Shown piece by piece: positions 54,901 through 63,600 of a stretch of DNA of 64,000 bases (the first letter of the stretch is position 1; every line of letters begins with the position of its first letter). The stretch is from assembly GCF_002223055.1 (NCBI RefSeq), contig NZ_NKFL01000005.1:248001-312000 (forward strand), written 5' to 3'. The notes under the pieces are model-generated. The model saw only the letters and a list, made by a program, of their open reading frames with translations, ran no database searches and had not been told where the DNA came from. The stretch comes from Burkholderia sp. HI2500 (GTDB taxonomy: Bacteria > Pseudomonadota > Gammaproteobacteria > Burkholderiales > Burkholderiaceae). The position numbers and the translations under genes are program-made.

Positions 54901-55347
54901 ATGAAACTCGACCTGAAGATCCTCGACGCGCGCATGCGCGACTACCTGCCCGCCTACGCAACCACCGGCAGCGCGGGCCTCGACCTGCGCGCGTGCCTCG
55001 ATGCACCGGTCACGCTGCAGCCGGGCGAGACCACGCTCGTGCCGACCGGCCTCGCGATCCATCTCGCCGATCCCGGCTACGCGGCGCTGATCCTGCCGCG
55101 CTCGGGGCTCGGCCACAAGCACGGCATCGTGCTCGGCAACCTCGTCGGCCTGATCGATTCCGACTACCAGGGCCAGCTGATGGTCTCGACGTGGAACCGC
55201 GGCCAGACCGAGTTCGTGCTGAATCCGTTCGAGCGGCTCGCCCAGCTCGTGATCGTGCCGGTCGTGCAGGCGCAGTTCAACATCGTCGACGACTTCGCGC
55301 AAAGCGATCGTGGCGAGGGCGGCTTCGGCAGCACCGGCCGTCACTGA
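54901..55347 (+). CDS. dut: Deoxyuridine 5'-triphosphate nucleotidohydrolase
   Basis: A 148-residue trimeric dUTPase. The five motifs are present: [12 protein letters not shown] [11 protein letters not shown] (I), [10 protein letters not shown] (II), [11 protein letters not shown] (III), [11 protein letters not shown] (IV) and the glycine-rich tail [12 protein letters not shown] (V). It lies in the coaBC-dut pair, conserved in many bacteria. A perfect terminator follows. Confidence 0.97.
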   Translation: MKLDLKILDARMRDYLPAYATTGSAGLDLRACLDAPVTLQPGETTLVPTGLAIHLADPGYAALILPRSGLGHKHGIVLGNLVGLIDSDYQGQLMVSTWNRGQTEFVLNPFERLAQLVIVPVVQAQFNIVDDFAQSDRGEGGFGSTGRH

Positions 55348-55358
55348 ACGACGCAACG

Positions 55359-55384
55359 AAAAAAGGGGCCTCGCGGCCCCTTTT
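55359..55384. terminator. Terminator after dut
   Basis: A 10-bp stem AAAAGGGGCC / GGCCCCTTTT with loop TCGC, 14 bases past dut. It works in both directions and also follows the convergent DUF347 gene. Confidence 0.92.
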
Positions 55385-55398
55385 CCATTCCTTCGCCG

Positions 55399-56169
55399 TC
55401 ATTCCTCGACGGATTGTGCGATCCGCGCGGGCGCCAGGTCGCGCTGCCGCGATTGAGCCACGATCGCATAAATCACCATCGCGACCAGCACGCCGAGCAG
55501 CACGGCCGACGAGCCGATCGTGCCGAGCGCGAGGCCGCCCTTCGCCACCGGCTTCGTCAACAGGTCACCGACCGTCGCGCCGAACGGGCGCGTGAGCACG
55601 AACGCGGCCCAGAACAGCAGCACGCCGGAGATCCGCGTGAAATAGTGCGCCAGCACGATCACCGCCAGCAGCCCGCCGATCAGCAGCGCGCCGCCACCGA
55701 AGCCGAGCCCTGAACTGTCCGCGAGGAAGTCACCGAGCGCCGTGCCGAGCGTGTTGGAGAACAGGATCGCGATCCAGTACAGCAGCTCGACCTTGCGCGT
55801 GCGAATCAGGTCGACCGACAGCGATTCGCCGCTCAGGCGCCACACGGCGAAGATCGCCAGCAGGATCGCGACGAGAATCGACGAGCCGGCCGCATAGCCG
55901 AGGCCGAGCGTGCGGTCCATGAAGTCGGACATCGTCGTGCCGGCCGTGCTCGTCGCGACGATCACGGCCCAGTAGATCGCCGGGCGATAGCGTGTCGTCC
56001 TGAGCTGCGCGCCCAGCGTCACGAGAAAGAAGCCGAACAGCAGGATGGAGCTCACCGCGTAGCCGACGTTCAGCGTCATCGACAGCAGGTCGCCGCCGGT
56101 TTCGCCGAGCGTCGTCGCGCAGATCTTCATGATCCAGAACGCGAGCGTGATTTCGGGAAGTTTGTTCAT
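55399..56169 (-). CDS. DUF347 (COG4705-like) four-repeat membrane protein
   Basis: A 256-residue protein with about eight membrane helices built from four similar units. Each unit begins with a T-x-G-x-x-x-x-D-like motif: ATTLGETGGDLLS (about 18-30), TSTAGTTMSDFMD (about 73-85), SNTLGTALGDFLAD (about 138-151) and TRPFGATVGDLLT (about 193-205). This agrees with the DUF347 repeat, from memory. The conserved acidic and Thr/Gly residues inside the membrane suggest ion or small-molecule transport, but function is unknown. A PmrA/QseB-like direct repeat (56251-56267) and a hairpin leader lie upstream. Confidence 0.82.
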   Translation of the reverse strand: MNKLPEITLAFWIMKICATTLGETGGDLLSMTLNVGYAVSSILLFGFFLVTLGAQLRTTRYRPAIYWAVIVATSTAGTTMSDFMDRTLGLGYAAGSSILVAILLAIFAVWRLSGESLSVDLIRTRKVELLYWIAILFSNTLGTALGDFLADSSGLGFGGGALLIGGLLAVIVLAHYFTRISGVLLFWAAFVLTRPFGATVGDLLTKPVAKGGLALGTIGSSAVLLGVLVAMVIYAIVAQSRQRDLAPARIAQSVEE

Positions 56170-56192
56170 TCGAACCCCTTTTGCAGGAAAGC

Positions 56193-56218
56193 GGCGGGCC
56201 GGCGCGTGCCGGCCCGCC
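56193..56218 (-). terminator. 11-bp hairpin in the DUF347 5' leader (possible permease terminator)
   Basis: A perfect 11-bp stem GGCGGGCCGGC / GCCGGCCCGCC with loop GCGT. The T-run on the minus strand is weak (GCTTTCC). It lies between the permease stop and the DUF347 start, so it may end permease transcripts or lie in the DUF347 leader. Confidence 0.5.
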
Positions 56219-56233
56219 TTGCAGACAGGATCG

Positions 56234-56267
56234 AATGTAGTCGCCGCAGGCTTAACGCAACCTTAGC
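56234..56267 (-). promoter_or_regulatory. PmrA/QseB-like direct repeat with downstream -10, upstream of DUF347
   Basis: On the plus strand it is CTTAAC-N5-CTTAGC (56251-56256 and 56262-56267), close to the CTTAAG-N5-CTTAAG consensus of PmrA/QseB-type OmpR-family regulators. Read toward the gene, a TACATT (-10 candidate, 56234-56239) lies 11 bases after the repeat, the spacing expected for activation from an overlapping -35. Confidence 0.5.
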
Positions 56268-56304
56268 GAACGGGGAATCGGTGCGGGCGGCCGCGCCGTG
56301 ACCC

Positions 56305-57711
56305 TCAACGCGCGTGCTGGTGCCGGTAATGCAGCGCGTACGCGAGCGTGAGCAGCACGACGAACACGACGCCGACCACCATCGTCATCCGGAATTCGCG
56401 CGTGAACGCGGTCGTGAACAGAATCGCCGCGACGAGGCCCGCGCCGAGCAGGCTGCCGAACGGATGCCCCCACATCCGGAATGCGAGCGCGGGGCCGCGA
56501 TAGCGCGCACGGAAGCGCAGGTGCGTGACGAAGATCATCAGCCACGTGAACAGTGCGCCGAACATCGCGATCGCCATCATCACGGTGAACGCGGTGTCGG
56601 GCGCCAGCGCGACCAGCACGGCCGCAACCGCGACGCCGCTCGTCGAGATCCACAGCGCCGCGCGCGGCACGCCGTTCGTGCCGAGCCGGCCGAACACCGC
56701 GGGCGCGAGCCGCGCACGCGACAGGCTGAACATCATCCGCGTCGTCACGTAAAGCTGGCTGTTCATCGCCGACAGCGCCGCGATCAACAGCACGAAGTTG
56801 ATCACGCCTGCCGCGTACGGCACATGAGTCGCGGCCATCACCTTCACGAACGGGCTTTCGTCGGTGCCGGCCTGCGTCCACGGCACGATCGCGAGCATCA
56901 GCGACAGCGTCAGCAGGTAGAACAGCACGAGCCGGAACACGGTCGAACGGAACGCGCGCGTGACCGCGTGCTGCGGATCGCGCGCCTCGCCGGCCGCGAT
57001 CGCGACGGCTTCGATGCTCATGTAGCTGAAGATCGCGACGATCACCGCGACCCAGGTGCCCCACGGCCCCTTCGGCATGAAGCCGCCGTGCGCGGTGTAG
57101 TTCGCGAAACCGACGCCCGATGCGGCCGGCGCCGACCACACGAGATAGGCGCCGAGCACGATGAACACGACGATCGCCGCGATCTTCAGCAGCGAGAACG
57201 CGTATTCGACCGTGCCGTACAGCGTGACGCTCGCGAGGTTCACGGCGATCAGCACCGCGGAGAAGCCGATCACCCAGTACCAGCCGGGCACCGCCGGGAA
57301 CCAGTACTTCATGAACACGGCGATCGCGCTGATCTCGGTGCCGATCGCGAACACGACCGCGAACCAGTACGCATAGCGCACCAGGAAACCCGCCAGCGGG
57401 CCGACATAATGCTCGGCATACGCGCCGAACGAGCCGGCCGTCGGATGGGCGACCGTCATTTCCGCGAGCGCGCCCATCAGCAGCAGCGCGATCAGCGCGC
57501 CGATCGCATACGAGACCAGCACGCTCGGGCCGGCGAGCCCGATCGCGAACCCGCTGCCGAGGAACAGCCCCGTGCCGATCGCGCCGCCGATCGCGATCAT
57601 CGCCATCTGCCCAGACGTCAGCGCGTGGCGCAAACCCTGTTCGCGCGCGACGATGTCGTCGAACGTCCGTTGTTGTTGTGTCACTGCGTTGCCACTCCCC
57701 TGCACCACCAT
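56305..57711 (-). CDS. Amino acid permease, APC superfamily (AAT family)
   Basis: A 468-residue permease with 12 predicted membrane helices. It starts near RTFDDIVAREQGLRHALTSG, then MAMIAIGGAIGTGLFLGSG, the conserved TM1 binding loop. The AAT-family segment VLVSYAIGALIALLLMGALAEMTV is followed by HPTAGSFGAYAEHYVGPLAG. The later SYMSIEAVAIAAGEARDP resembles GabP, ProY and AnsP. Substrate is not predictable; proline, GABA or asparagine are all possible. It stands between clpA and the DUF347 gene on the minus strand, with no obvious operon partners. Confidence 0.9.
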   Translation of the reverse strand: MVVQGSGNAVTQQQRTFDDIVAREQGLRHALTSGQMAMIAIGGAIGTGLFLGSGFAIGLAGPSVLVSYAIGALIALLLMGALAEMTVAHPTAGSFGAYAEHYVGPLAGFLVRYAYWFAVVFAIGTEISAIAVFMKYWFPAVPGWYWVIGFSAVLIAVNLASVTLYGTVEYAFSLLKIAAIVVFIVLGAYLVWSAPAASGVGFANYTAHGGFMPKGPWGTWVAVIVAIFSYMSIEAVAIAAGEARDPQHAVTRAFRSTVFRLVLFYLLTLSLMLAIVPWTQAGTDESPFVKVMAATHVPYAAGVINFVLLIAALSAMNSQLYVTTRMMFSLSRARLAPAVFGRLGTNGVPRAALWISTSGVAVAAVLVALAPDTAFTVMMAIAMFGALFTWLMIFVTHLRFRARYRGPALAFRMWGHPFGSLLGAGLVAAILFTTAFTREFRMTMVVGVVFVVLLTLAYALHYRHQHAR

Positions 57712-57737
57712 CGCGCCGCCGGCGCCAGATAAAACGA

Positions 57738-57765
57738 AACGGCGCGGAAAACCTCCCGCGCCGTT
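57738..57765 (-). terminator. clpA terminator
   Basis: A 10-bp stem AACGGCGCGG / CCGCGCCGTT with an 8-base loop. On the minus strand it is followed by TTTCGTTTT, 24 bases past the clpA stop. Confidence 0.8.
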
Positions 57766-57788
57766 CGCATGAACTACCCGATTATCGC

Positions 57789-60089
57789 TTACTCGACTTC
57801 GACCGCCTCTTCGTTCGGCTTGTGCGGCGGGTTCCCGAGCTTGTCGAACGACAACTGCACCTTGTCGCCTTCGTCGACGTCGACCGTCACGTGACCGCCG
57901 TTCAGCAGCTTGCCGAACAGCAGTTCGTCGGCCAGCGCACGGCGGATCGTGTCCTGGATCAGTCGCTGCATCGGCCGCGCGCCCATCAGCGGGTCGAAGC
58001 CGTGCTTCGCGAGATGCTTGCGCAACGCGTCGGTGAAGAGCGCGTCGACCTTCTTCTCGTGCAGCTGTTCCTCGAGCTGGATCAGGAACTTGTCGACCAC
58101 GCGCATGATGATTTCCTCATCGAGCGAGCGGAAGCTGATGATCGAATCCAGGCGGTTGCGGAACTCCGGCGTAAACAGGCGCTTGATGTCGGTCATCTCG
58201 TCGCCCGTTTCACGGCGCGTCGTGAAGCCGATGGTCGCCTTCTGCATCGACTCGGCGCCCGCGTTCGTCGTCATGATGATGATGACGTTGCGGAAATCCG
58301 CCTTGCGGCCGTTGTTGTCCGTCAGCGTGCCGTGATCCATCACCTGCAGCAGCACGTTGAAGATGTCCGGATGCGCCTTCTCGATTTCGTCGAGCAGCAG
58401 CACGCAGTGCGGCTTCTTCGTGACGGCTTCGGTCAGCAGGCCGCCCTGGTCGAACCCGACGTAGCCCGGCGGCGCGCCGATCAGGCGGCTCACCGCGTGA
58501 CGCTCCATGTATTCCGACATGTCGAAGCGGATCAGCTCGATGCCGAGCGTGAACGCGAGCTGGCGCGCCACTTCGGTCTTGCCGACGCCCGTCGGGCCGG
58601 AGAACAGGAACGCGCCGATCGGCTTGTCCATCTTGCCGAGGCCCGCGCGCGCCATCTTGATCGAGGCTGCCAGCGCATCGATCGCCGGATCCTGGCCGAA
58701 CACGACGCTCTTCAGGTCGCGGTCGAGCGTCTGCAGCTTGCTGCGATCGTCCTGCGATACGCTCTGCGGCGGCACGCGCGCGATCTTCGAGATGATTTCC
58801 TCGATCTCGCTCTTGCCGATCGTCTTCTTCTGCTTCGACTTCGGCAGGATGCGCTGGGCCGCGCCCGCTTCGTCGATCACGTCGATCGCCTTGTCCGGCA
58901 GGTGACGGTCGGTGATGAAGCGCGCCGACAGTTCGGCCGCGGCCGACAGCGCACCCGACGAATACTTGACGCCGTGATGCTCCTCGAAGCGCGACTTCAG
59001 CCCGCGCAGGATCGCGACCGTCTGCTCGACGGTCGGCTCCGTCACGTCGACCTTCTGGAAGCGCCGCGACAGGGCCGCGTCCTTCTCGAAGATGCCGCGA
59101 TACTCGGTGAACGTGGTCGCGCCGATGCACTTGAGCACGCCCGACGACAGCGCCGGCTTCAGCAGGTTCGACGCATCGAGCGTGCCGCCCGACGCGGCAC
59201 CCGCGCCGATCAGCGTGTGGATCTCGTCGATGAACAGGATCGCGTGCGGACGCTCCTTCAGCTCCTTCAGCACCGTCTTCAGACGTTGCTCGAAGTCGCC
59301 GCGGTACTTGGTGCCCGCGAGCAACGCGCCCATGTCGAGCGAGTAGACCTGCGCGTTCGCGAGGATGTCCGGCACTTCGCCGCGCGTGATGCGATACGCG
59401 AGCCCTTCCGCGATCGCGGTCTTGCCGACGCCGGCCTCGCCGACGAGCAGCGGATTGTTCTTGCGGCGGCGGCACAGCACCTGGACCACGCGCTCGACCT
59501 CGGGCTCGCGACCGATCAGCGGATCGATGCGGCCGTCCTTCGCCATCTGGTTCAGGTTCTGCGTGAATTGCGCGAGCGGGGTTTCCTTCTGCGCATTCGC
59601 GTCTTCGCCTTCCGCGTTCGCGTCGGCCGACTTCGCGGCTTCGCCGTTGTTCGTCTTCGCGATGCCGTGCGAAATGAAGTTCACGACGTCGAGGCGCGTG
59701 ACGCCCTGCTGCTGCAGGTAGTACACGGCATGCGAATCCTTCTCGCCGAAGATCGCGACCAGCACGTTCGCGCCGGTCACTTCCTTCTTGCCGTTCGACG
59801 TCGACTGGACGTGCATGATCGCGCGCTGGATCACGCGCTGGAAACCGAGCGTCGGCTGGGTATCGACATCGTCGGTACCCGGGACGGTAGGTGTGTTGTC
59901 GTGGATGAAATTGCGCAGGTTCTGACGCAAGTCCTCGATGTTTGCCGCGCACGCGCGCAACACCTCGGCTGCCGTCGGATTATCCAGCAGAGCCAGCAGC
60001 AAATGCTCGACCGTAATGAACTCATGGCGCGCCTGGCGTGCTTCCATGAACGCCATGTGCAGGCTGACTTCCAATTCCTGGGCAATCAT
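57789..60089 (-). CDS. clpA: ATP-dependent Clp protease ATPase subunit ClpA
   Basis: A 766-residue AAA+ unfoldase for ClpP. The N-domain (1-145) contacts ClpS, and residues about 145-170 are a linker rich in Ala, Glu and Asn. D1 Walker A is [10 protein letters not shown] and Walker [10 protein letters not shown]2 Walker A is [10 protein letters not shown] and Walker [17 protein letters not shown]. The IGF-type ClpP-docking loop is [15 protein letters not shown]. The ATG complementary to 60087-60089 overlaps the clpS stop by four bases (60086-60089). It degrades N-degron substrates delivered by ClpS. ClpP is elsewhere. Confidence 0.97.
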   Translation of the reverse strand: MIAQELEVSLHMAFMEARQARHEFITVEHLLLALLDNPTAAEVLRACAANIEDLRQNLRNFIHDNTPTVPGTDDVDTQPTLGFQRVIQRAIMHVQSTSNGKKEVTGANVLVAIFGEKDSHAVYYLQQQGVTRLDVVNFISHGIAKTNNGEAAKSADANAEGEDANAQKETPLAQFTQNLNQMAKDGRIDPLIGREPEVERVVQVLCRRRKNNPLLVGEAGVGKTAIAEGLAYRITRGEVPDILANAQVYSLDMGALLAGTKYRGDFEQRLKTVLKELKERPHAILFIDEIHTLIGAGAASGGTLDASNLLKPALSSGVLKCIGATTFTEYRGIFEKDAALSRRFQKVDVTEPTVEQTVAILRGLKSRFEEHHGVKYSSGALSAAAELSARFITDRHLPDKAIDVIDEAGAAQRILPKSKQKKTIGKSEIEEIISKIARVPPQSVSQDDRSKLQTLDRDLKSVVFGQDPAIDALAASIKMARAGLGKMDKPIGAFLFSGPTGVGKTEVARQLAFTLGIELIRFDMSEYMERHAVSRLIGAPPGYVGFDQGGLLTEAVTKKPHCVLLLDEIEKAHPDIFNVLLQVMDHGTLTDNNGRKADFRNVIIIMTTNAGAESMQKATIGFTTRRETGDEMTDIKRLFTPEFRNRLDSIISFRSLDEEIIMRVVDKFLIQLEEQLHEKKVDALFTDALRKHLAKHGFDPLMGARPMQRLIQDTIRRALADELLFGKLLNGGHVTVDVDEGDKVQLSFDKLGNPPHKPNEEAVEVE

Positions 60090-60400
60090 GCTTCCTCCAT
60101 CACGCACTGCAGCGGATGCCCGGCCTGCCGCGCATGGGTAACGACTTGCTCAACCTTGGTCGACGCGATGTCCCGCGTATAGACCCCACAAACCCCTCGC
60201 CCTTCGCGATGGACCTTCAGCATGATCTGCGTGGCCGTCTCGCGATCCTTCTTGAAATACTCCTGGACCACCATCACGACGAATTCCATCGGCGTGAAGT
60301 CGTCGTTCAGCAGCACCACCTTGTACATCGAAGGCGGCTTGAGCTTCTGCTGCTTGCGTTCCAGGACGGTGCTGTCCTGCTTGTCCGGGATAATCGCCAT
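60086..60400 (-). CDS. clpS: ClpA adaptor ClpS
   Basis: A 104-residue adaptor that recognises N-end-rule substrates (Leu, Phe, Trp, Tyr N-termini). The flexible N-terminus (1-25) is followed by [24 protein letters not shown], the binding pocket with the conserved Asn-Asp-Asp, and by [24 protein letters not shown]. The stop overlaps the clpA start. A sigma70-like TTGCGG-N16-TAGAAT pair ends only six bases before the ATG (60398-60400), so the message may be leaderless. Confidence 0.95.
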   Translation of the reverse strand: MAIIPDKQDSTVLERKQQKLKPPSMYKVVLLNDDFTPMEFVVMVVQEYFKKDRETATQIMLKVHREGRGVCGVYTRDIASTKVEQVVTHARQAGHPLQCVMEEA

Positions 60401-60945
60401 ACACCCATTCTAAACAACTCGGACAGGCCCGCAATCCTGCCATTACCCGACCGACCGGCCGGCGCCCTCCCCGGAATCCCGGAACACGCGATCTTCTTCG
60501 TGCCATACGAAAGCCGGCTGCGGTGCCGGCTTTCACGCGTGGCGCGGAACACGAACCGTCAGGGGAACCGCACCGGAACGTCGTGTCCGCATCCAGTATC
60601 CCACAAGCCGGGACGACTCGAACGCGTGTCACTCGAGCCTGGTATATGAGCCGATTATGCGGCTTTTCAAGACCTCGCGCTTGGCCGCGTGCTGCCAAGC
60701 AAAGCCGGAAAAACCCTGAAAATGGGTTCTTTACAACGTCCCTCTAAACGTCTAAAAATTCCACTTGACACTCCAATAAAGAGCGCCAACAATCAAGCTG
60801 GCACTTTTTTCAATTTGCCGGTTGGCAAAATGAAAGAGGCCGAGGTGAGCTTGTGAGGGGGGAACGGCTGCGTTTTTCAGGTCGTTTAGCTTTTCGAGCG
60901 TGCTCGTGGTAAGTAGCAGCGACTGTGTGACAGGGGAAGTAGGAA
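60401..60945. other. 545-bp intergenic region between clpS and cspA-type gene
   Basis: It holds the clpS promoter candidate (60407-60434, minus strand), a 10-bp GC-rich hairpin without T-run (60509-60534), and on the plus strand the cold-shock promoter TTGACA-N17-AACAAT (60765-60793) with a 146-base 5' leader. A 6-bp hairpin TTTGCC-GGTT-GGCAAA (60814-60829) lies in that leader. Short ORFs inside have no coding character. Confidence 0.6.
60765..60793 (+). promoter_or_regulatory. Sigma70 promoter of the cold-shock gene
   Basis: A perfect -35 TTGACA (60765-60770), 17-base spacer, -10 AACAAT (60788-60793). The predicted start is near 60800, leaving a leader of about 146 bases, as in E. coli cspA. 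Confidence 0.75.
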
Positions 60946-61149
60946 ATGGCAACTGGTATCGTTAAGTGGTTCAACGACGCGAAGGGCTTCGGTTTCATCA
61001 CTCCCGATGAGGGCGGTGAGGATCTGTTTGCGCACTTCTCGGCTATCACCATGAATGGCTTCAAGACGCTGAAGGAAGGCCAGAAGGTGAGCTTTGACGT
61101 CGTTCAAGGACCGAAGGGCAAGCAAGCGTCGAACATCCAGGCCGCATAA
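60946..61149 (+). CDS. cspA: Cold-shock protein, CspA family
   Basis: A 67-residue single cold-shock domain that binds single-stranded nucleic acid. RNP1 is KGFGFITPD and RNP2 DLFAHFSAI. It starts [18 protein letters not shown], typical of CspA paralogues. The long 5' leader suggests post-transcriptional control. It may be constitutive or growth-phase linked (CspD-type); the sequence alone does not decide. Two stacked hairpins follow the stop codon. Confidence 0.96.
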   Translation: MATGIVKWFNDAKGFGFITPDEGGEDLFAHFSAITMNGFKTLKEGQKVSFDVVQGPKGKQASNIQAA

Positions 61150-61167
61150 GGCATCGGATATCAGACG

Positions 61168-61204
61168 AAGAAACCCGGCGCATGGTTTGCGCCGGGTTTC
61201 TTTA
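61168..61204 (+). terminator. cspA terminator 1
   Basis: A perfect 14-bp stem (AAGAAACCCGGCGC and its complement) with a 7-base loop, followed by a short T-rich tail. It lies 18 bases past the cspA stop. Confidence 0.88.
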
Positions 61205-61209
61205 TTTGA

Positions 61210-61245
61210 GGCCGGCCAATCGATAATCGATTGGCCGGCCTTTTC
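61210..61245. terminator. Second stacked terminator between cspA and copper oxidase
   Basis: A near-perfect palindrome, with GGCCGGCCAATCG and its complement around a 5-base loop, ending TTTT on the plus strand. It follows terminator 1 by a few bases, so the convergent junction is double-insulated. Confidence 0.8.
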
Positions 61246-61333
61246 GTTCAATCCCGATAATTGAACATACATTGTCTTGTCACGCGCGCAGATCGGATAC
61301 TCATCCCGCGCGTGAAACATAATCACCGCCTCG

Positions 61334-62932
61334 TTACACGACCTTCAGCGTGCCCATCATGCCGAGATCCTCGTGTTCGAGAATGTGGCAATGAAACATG
61401 CGCTCTCCGGGCATGTCTTGCGTGACGAGAATCGTCACGGTTTCGCCGCTGCGCACGTTCACCGTATCGCGCCATGCACGGAACGGTTCGCTCGTGCGCG
61501 AACCGCCCGATTCGCGTTCGATCACCTGGAACTGCGTGCCATGCAGGTGGAACGGGTGATCCATGTCGGTGCCGTTGCGGATCGTCCAGCGCTCGACGTC
61601 GCCACGGCGGCTCGTCAACGTCGCGCGATGCGGCGCGTAAGTGTCGCCGTTGATCGTGAAGCGCATGCCGGCCGGACGGCCGTGCGCCGCGCCCTTCATC
61701 ATCGCGTCCATGTCCATCTCTTCGCCGAACTCGACCGTCTTGTGCGCGACCGGCTCGCCCAGCGGCGGCACCGTGCGCAGGGTCGCCGGCAGCGCACGTG
61801 CGGCGGCCGGCGCGAATGCGACGTCGGCCAGCGCCAGCGCCGGATCGGGCGGCAGGCTGCCGTGTCCGTCATCGTGCGACATCGACATCTTGCGGCGGTC
61901 GTATTCAGCCGCCTGCAGCACGGCGCGCGACGCCCGGTCGCCGGCGCGGACCAGCAGCTCCGCCCGTTCGCCCGGCGCGATCAACAGCGACGTGACGCGG
62001 CGCGGCGCGTCGAACAGCCCGCCGTCGGTGCCCGCATGCTCGAACGTACGACCGTCGTCGAACGCGACGCGCAAATAGCGCGCGCTGCACGCGTTCCACA
62101 CACGCCAGCGCTCGTCGCCCGCGACGTCGATCCGCGGCCGGCGGGCGCCGTTGACCAGCACGAACTGGCCCTCGCGGCCGTTCATCCAGTCCATCATGTC
62201 GTTCGGTGCAATCGTGCCGTCGCGCGCAAGCTTCAGGTCCGACACGAACAGGTTGCGCTCGGGCCAGCCCGCCAGCGGATCGTCCGCGGCGCGCACGACG
62301 AACGGGCCGGCCAGCCCGCGGAAGACCTGTTCGGCCGTCATCATGTGCGGATGCGGGTGGTACCAGTAGGTGCCGGCACTCCCCTTCGGCAACGTGAAGC
62401 GGTACACGCGCGACGCGCCGGGCGCGACGGGATCGGAAGGATTGCCGTCCTGGTCAGGCGGCACCGGCAGGCCGTGCCAGTGGATGGTCGAAGGCTGCGG
62501 CAGCTTGTTCACGAACTTGATCTCGACCGTGTCGCCCTCGCGCACGTCGATCAGCGGACCGACGACGGGGCCCTGCGTGCCCGCGCCGAACTGCCAGAAC
62601 GTGGTCGGCCGTGCACCGTGCAGCATCGGGCGCGCCACGGGCTGCGCCACCAGCGTGGCCCGGAACGTGCCGGGCTCGCGGCCTTCGTTCGCGAGCGTGC
62701 GCAGCGCCGCGAGCGGCGCGCCGGCCGGCAGCGCGTCGGCGGCCGCGAGCGCGGCCGGTGCGGACTTGCCGTGCTGCCCGTGATCCGCCGTCCCTGACAT
62801 GCCGGGCATGTCGTCCATCGAGTCCATGCCGGCCATGCCGGCGTGGCCGGCATGCTGCGCCCACGCGACGCGCGCGAACAGTGACGCGGCCGCGACACCG
62901 ATGGCGCGCGACAGGAAGGTTCTCCGTATCAT
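61334..62932 (-). CDS. Tat-exported multicopper oxidase
   Basis: A 532-residue three-cupredoxin oxidase. The twin-arginine signal is MIRRTFLSRAIGVAAASLFA with cleavage near AWAQ. A His/Met-rich segment follows (HAGHAGMAGMDSMDDMPGMSG). Copper ligands: HWHG, YWYHPHPH, HPFHLHG and the T1/T2/T3 cluster HCHILEHEDLGMM. EEMDMDAMMKGAAHG resembles a Met-rich cuprous-oxidase loop. This is the CopA/CueO-type group for copper tolerance or phenol oxidation. The ATG complementary to 62930-62932 is preferred: a GAGGAA site precedes it and the Tat motif begins at residue 3. Longer starts add unrelated residues. It is convergent with cspA. No copB follows. Confidence 0.88.
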   Translation of the reverse strand: MIRRTFLSRAIGVAAASLFARVAWAQHAGHAGMAGMDSMDDMPGMSGTADHGQHGKSAPAALAAADALPAGAPLAALRTLANEGREPGTFRATLVAQPVARPMLHGARPTTFWQFGAGTQGPVVGPLIDVREGDTVEIKFVNKLPQPSTIHWHGLPVPPDQDGNPSDPVAPGASRVYRFTLPKGSAGTYWYHPHPHMMTAEQVFRGLAGPFVVRAADDPLAGWPERNLFVSDLKLARDGTIAPNDMMDWMNGREGQFVLVNGARRPRIDVAGDERWRVWNACSARYLRVAFDDGRTFEHAGTDGGLFDAPRRVTSLLIAPGERAELLVRAGDRASRAVLQAAEYDRRKMSMSHDDGHGSLPPDPALALADVAFAPAAARALPATLRTVPPLGEPVAHKTVEFGEEMDMDAMMKGAAHGRPAGMRFTINGDTYAPHRATLTSRRGDVERWTIRNGTDMDHPFHLHGTQFQVIERESGGSRTSEPFRAWRDTVNVRSGETVTILVTQDMPGERMFHCHILEHEDLGMMGTLKVV

Positions 62933-63600
62933 CAATCGTTCCTCGTTATCCATGCTGGGTCGCGCGGCCGCCGCGACGCCCGCGCCGGCCGGCCGAAGCG
63001 CCGATGCGCCGATGCGCGACGCAAATCCTGATGCCCGCGTCATCATAACCGCAGGCCAAAATCGAGACGCGCCGCGGCCGGCCGGGCGGCGATACGCCGC
63101 AGGGCTCGACAACGCCGCACCCGATTCGGCACGCAGCGTCGATCGGCGATCCACGGCTCTTCGCTCACGGCCGAAGCGCCACTCAACCCTGCCCCGGGCA
63201 GTTCCAGGCGGTCGCCTCGCGCCTGCCGTTCGGCTCCACCACGGCGCCGGTCACTTCGCCGATCCGCAAACCCGCCAATATTTCATGATGCGGAACAAGT
63301 CTCTGCGTTATAAAAATTCGTGGTGCAGGGCACAAAATCCCCGTTTCGCGATGCCAAAAAACGTTCCGCAATACAAAACGATGGAAATAATTATTTGTTT
63401 TTAAAAGAGAATTTTTGTTTAGTGAAGCCGTTCTACATGCACCATCCGAGCGGGCCGCGGACGTAGACTTTGTTCCATGCATTGACGCTTCGCCACGACG
63501 TTCGATACGGAACCCGGCGCAAGCAGCCAGTCGGGCCACGGCCGGCCAAGCCGGCAGGCGGCACACCAGAATCGCTTGTGATCAGAAAGGGAGAACGGAA
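62933..63600. other. 668-bp gap without recognised gene, with an AT-rich patch
   Basis: The first part (about 62933-63260) is GC-rich upstream DNA of the oxidase gene. From about 63275 to 63425 the composition drops sharply (AT-rich runs such as ATAATTATTTGTTTTTAAAA). It holds ATGCGGAAC (63289-63297) and an inverted GTTCCGCAAT (63363-63372), like operator half-sites of an IclR-type regulator. No ORF with coding character is seen here. Confidence 0.5.

Noticed and set aside
56170..56304. Manganese (yybP-ykoY) riboswitch before the DUF347 gene
   Set aside because: I looked for the conserved internal loop sequences and did not find them; only a simple hairpin and a regulator-like repeat are present.
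57678..60182. Plus-strand frame of about 830 codons opposite clpA
   Set aside because: Shadow of clpA, whose Walker motifs and family length are unambiguous.
60752..60952. Minus-strand short frame overlapping the cspA leader
   Set aside because: It lies on the opposite strand to the promoter-leader unit and has no ribosome site or recognisable protein.
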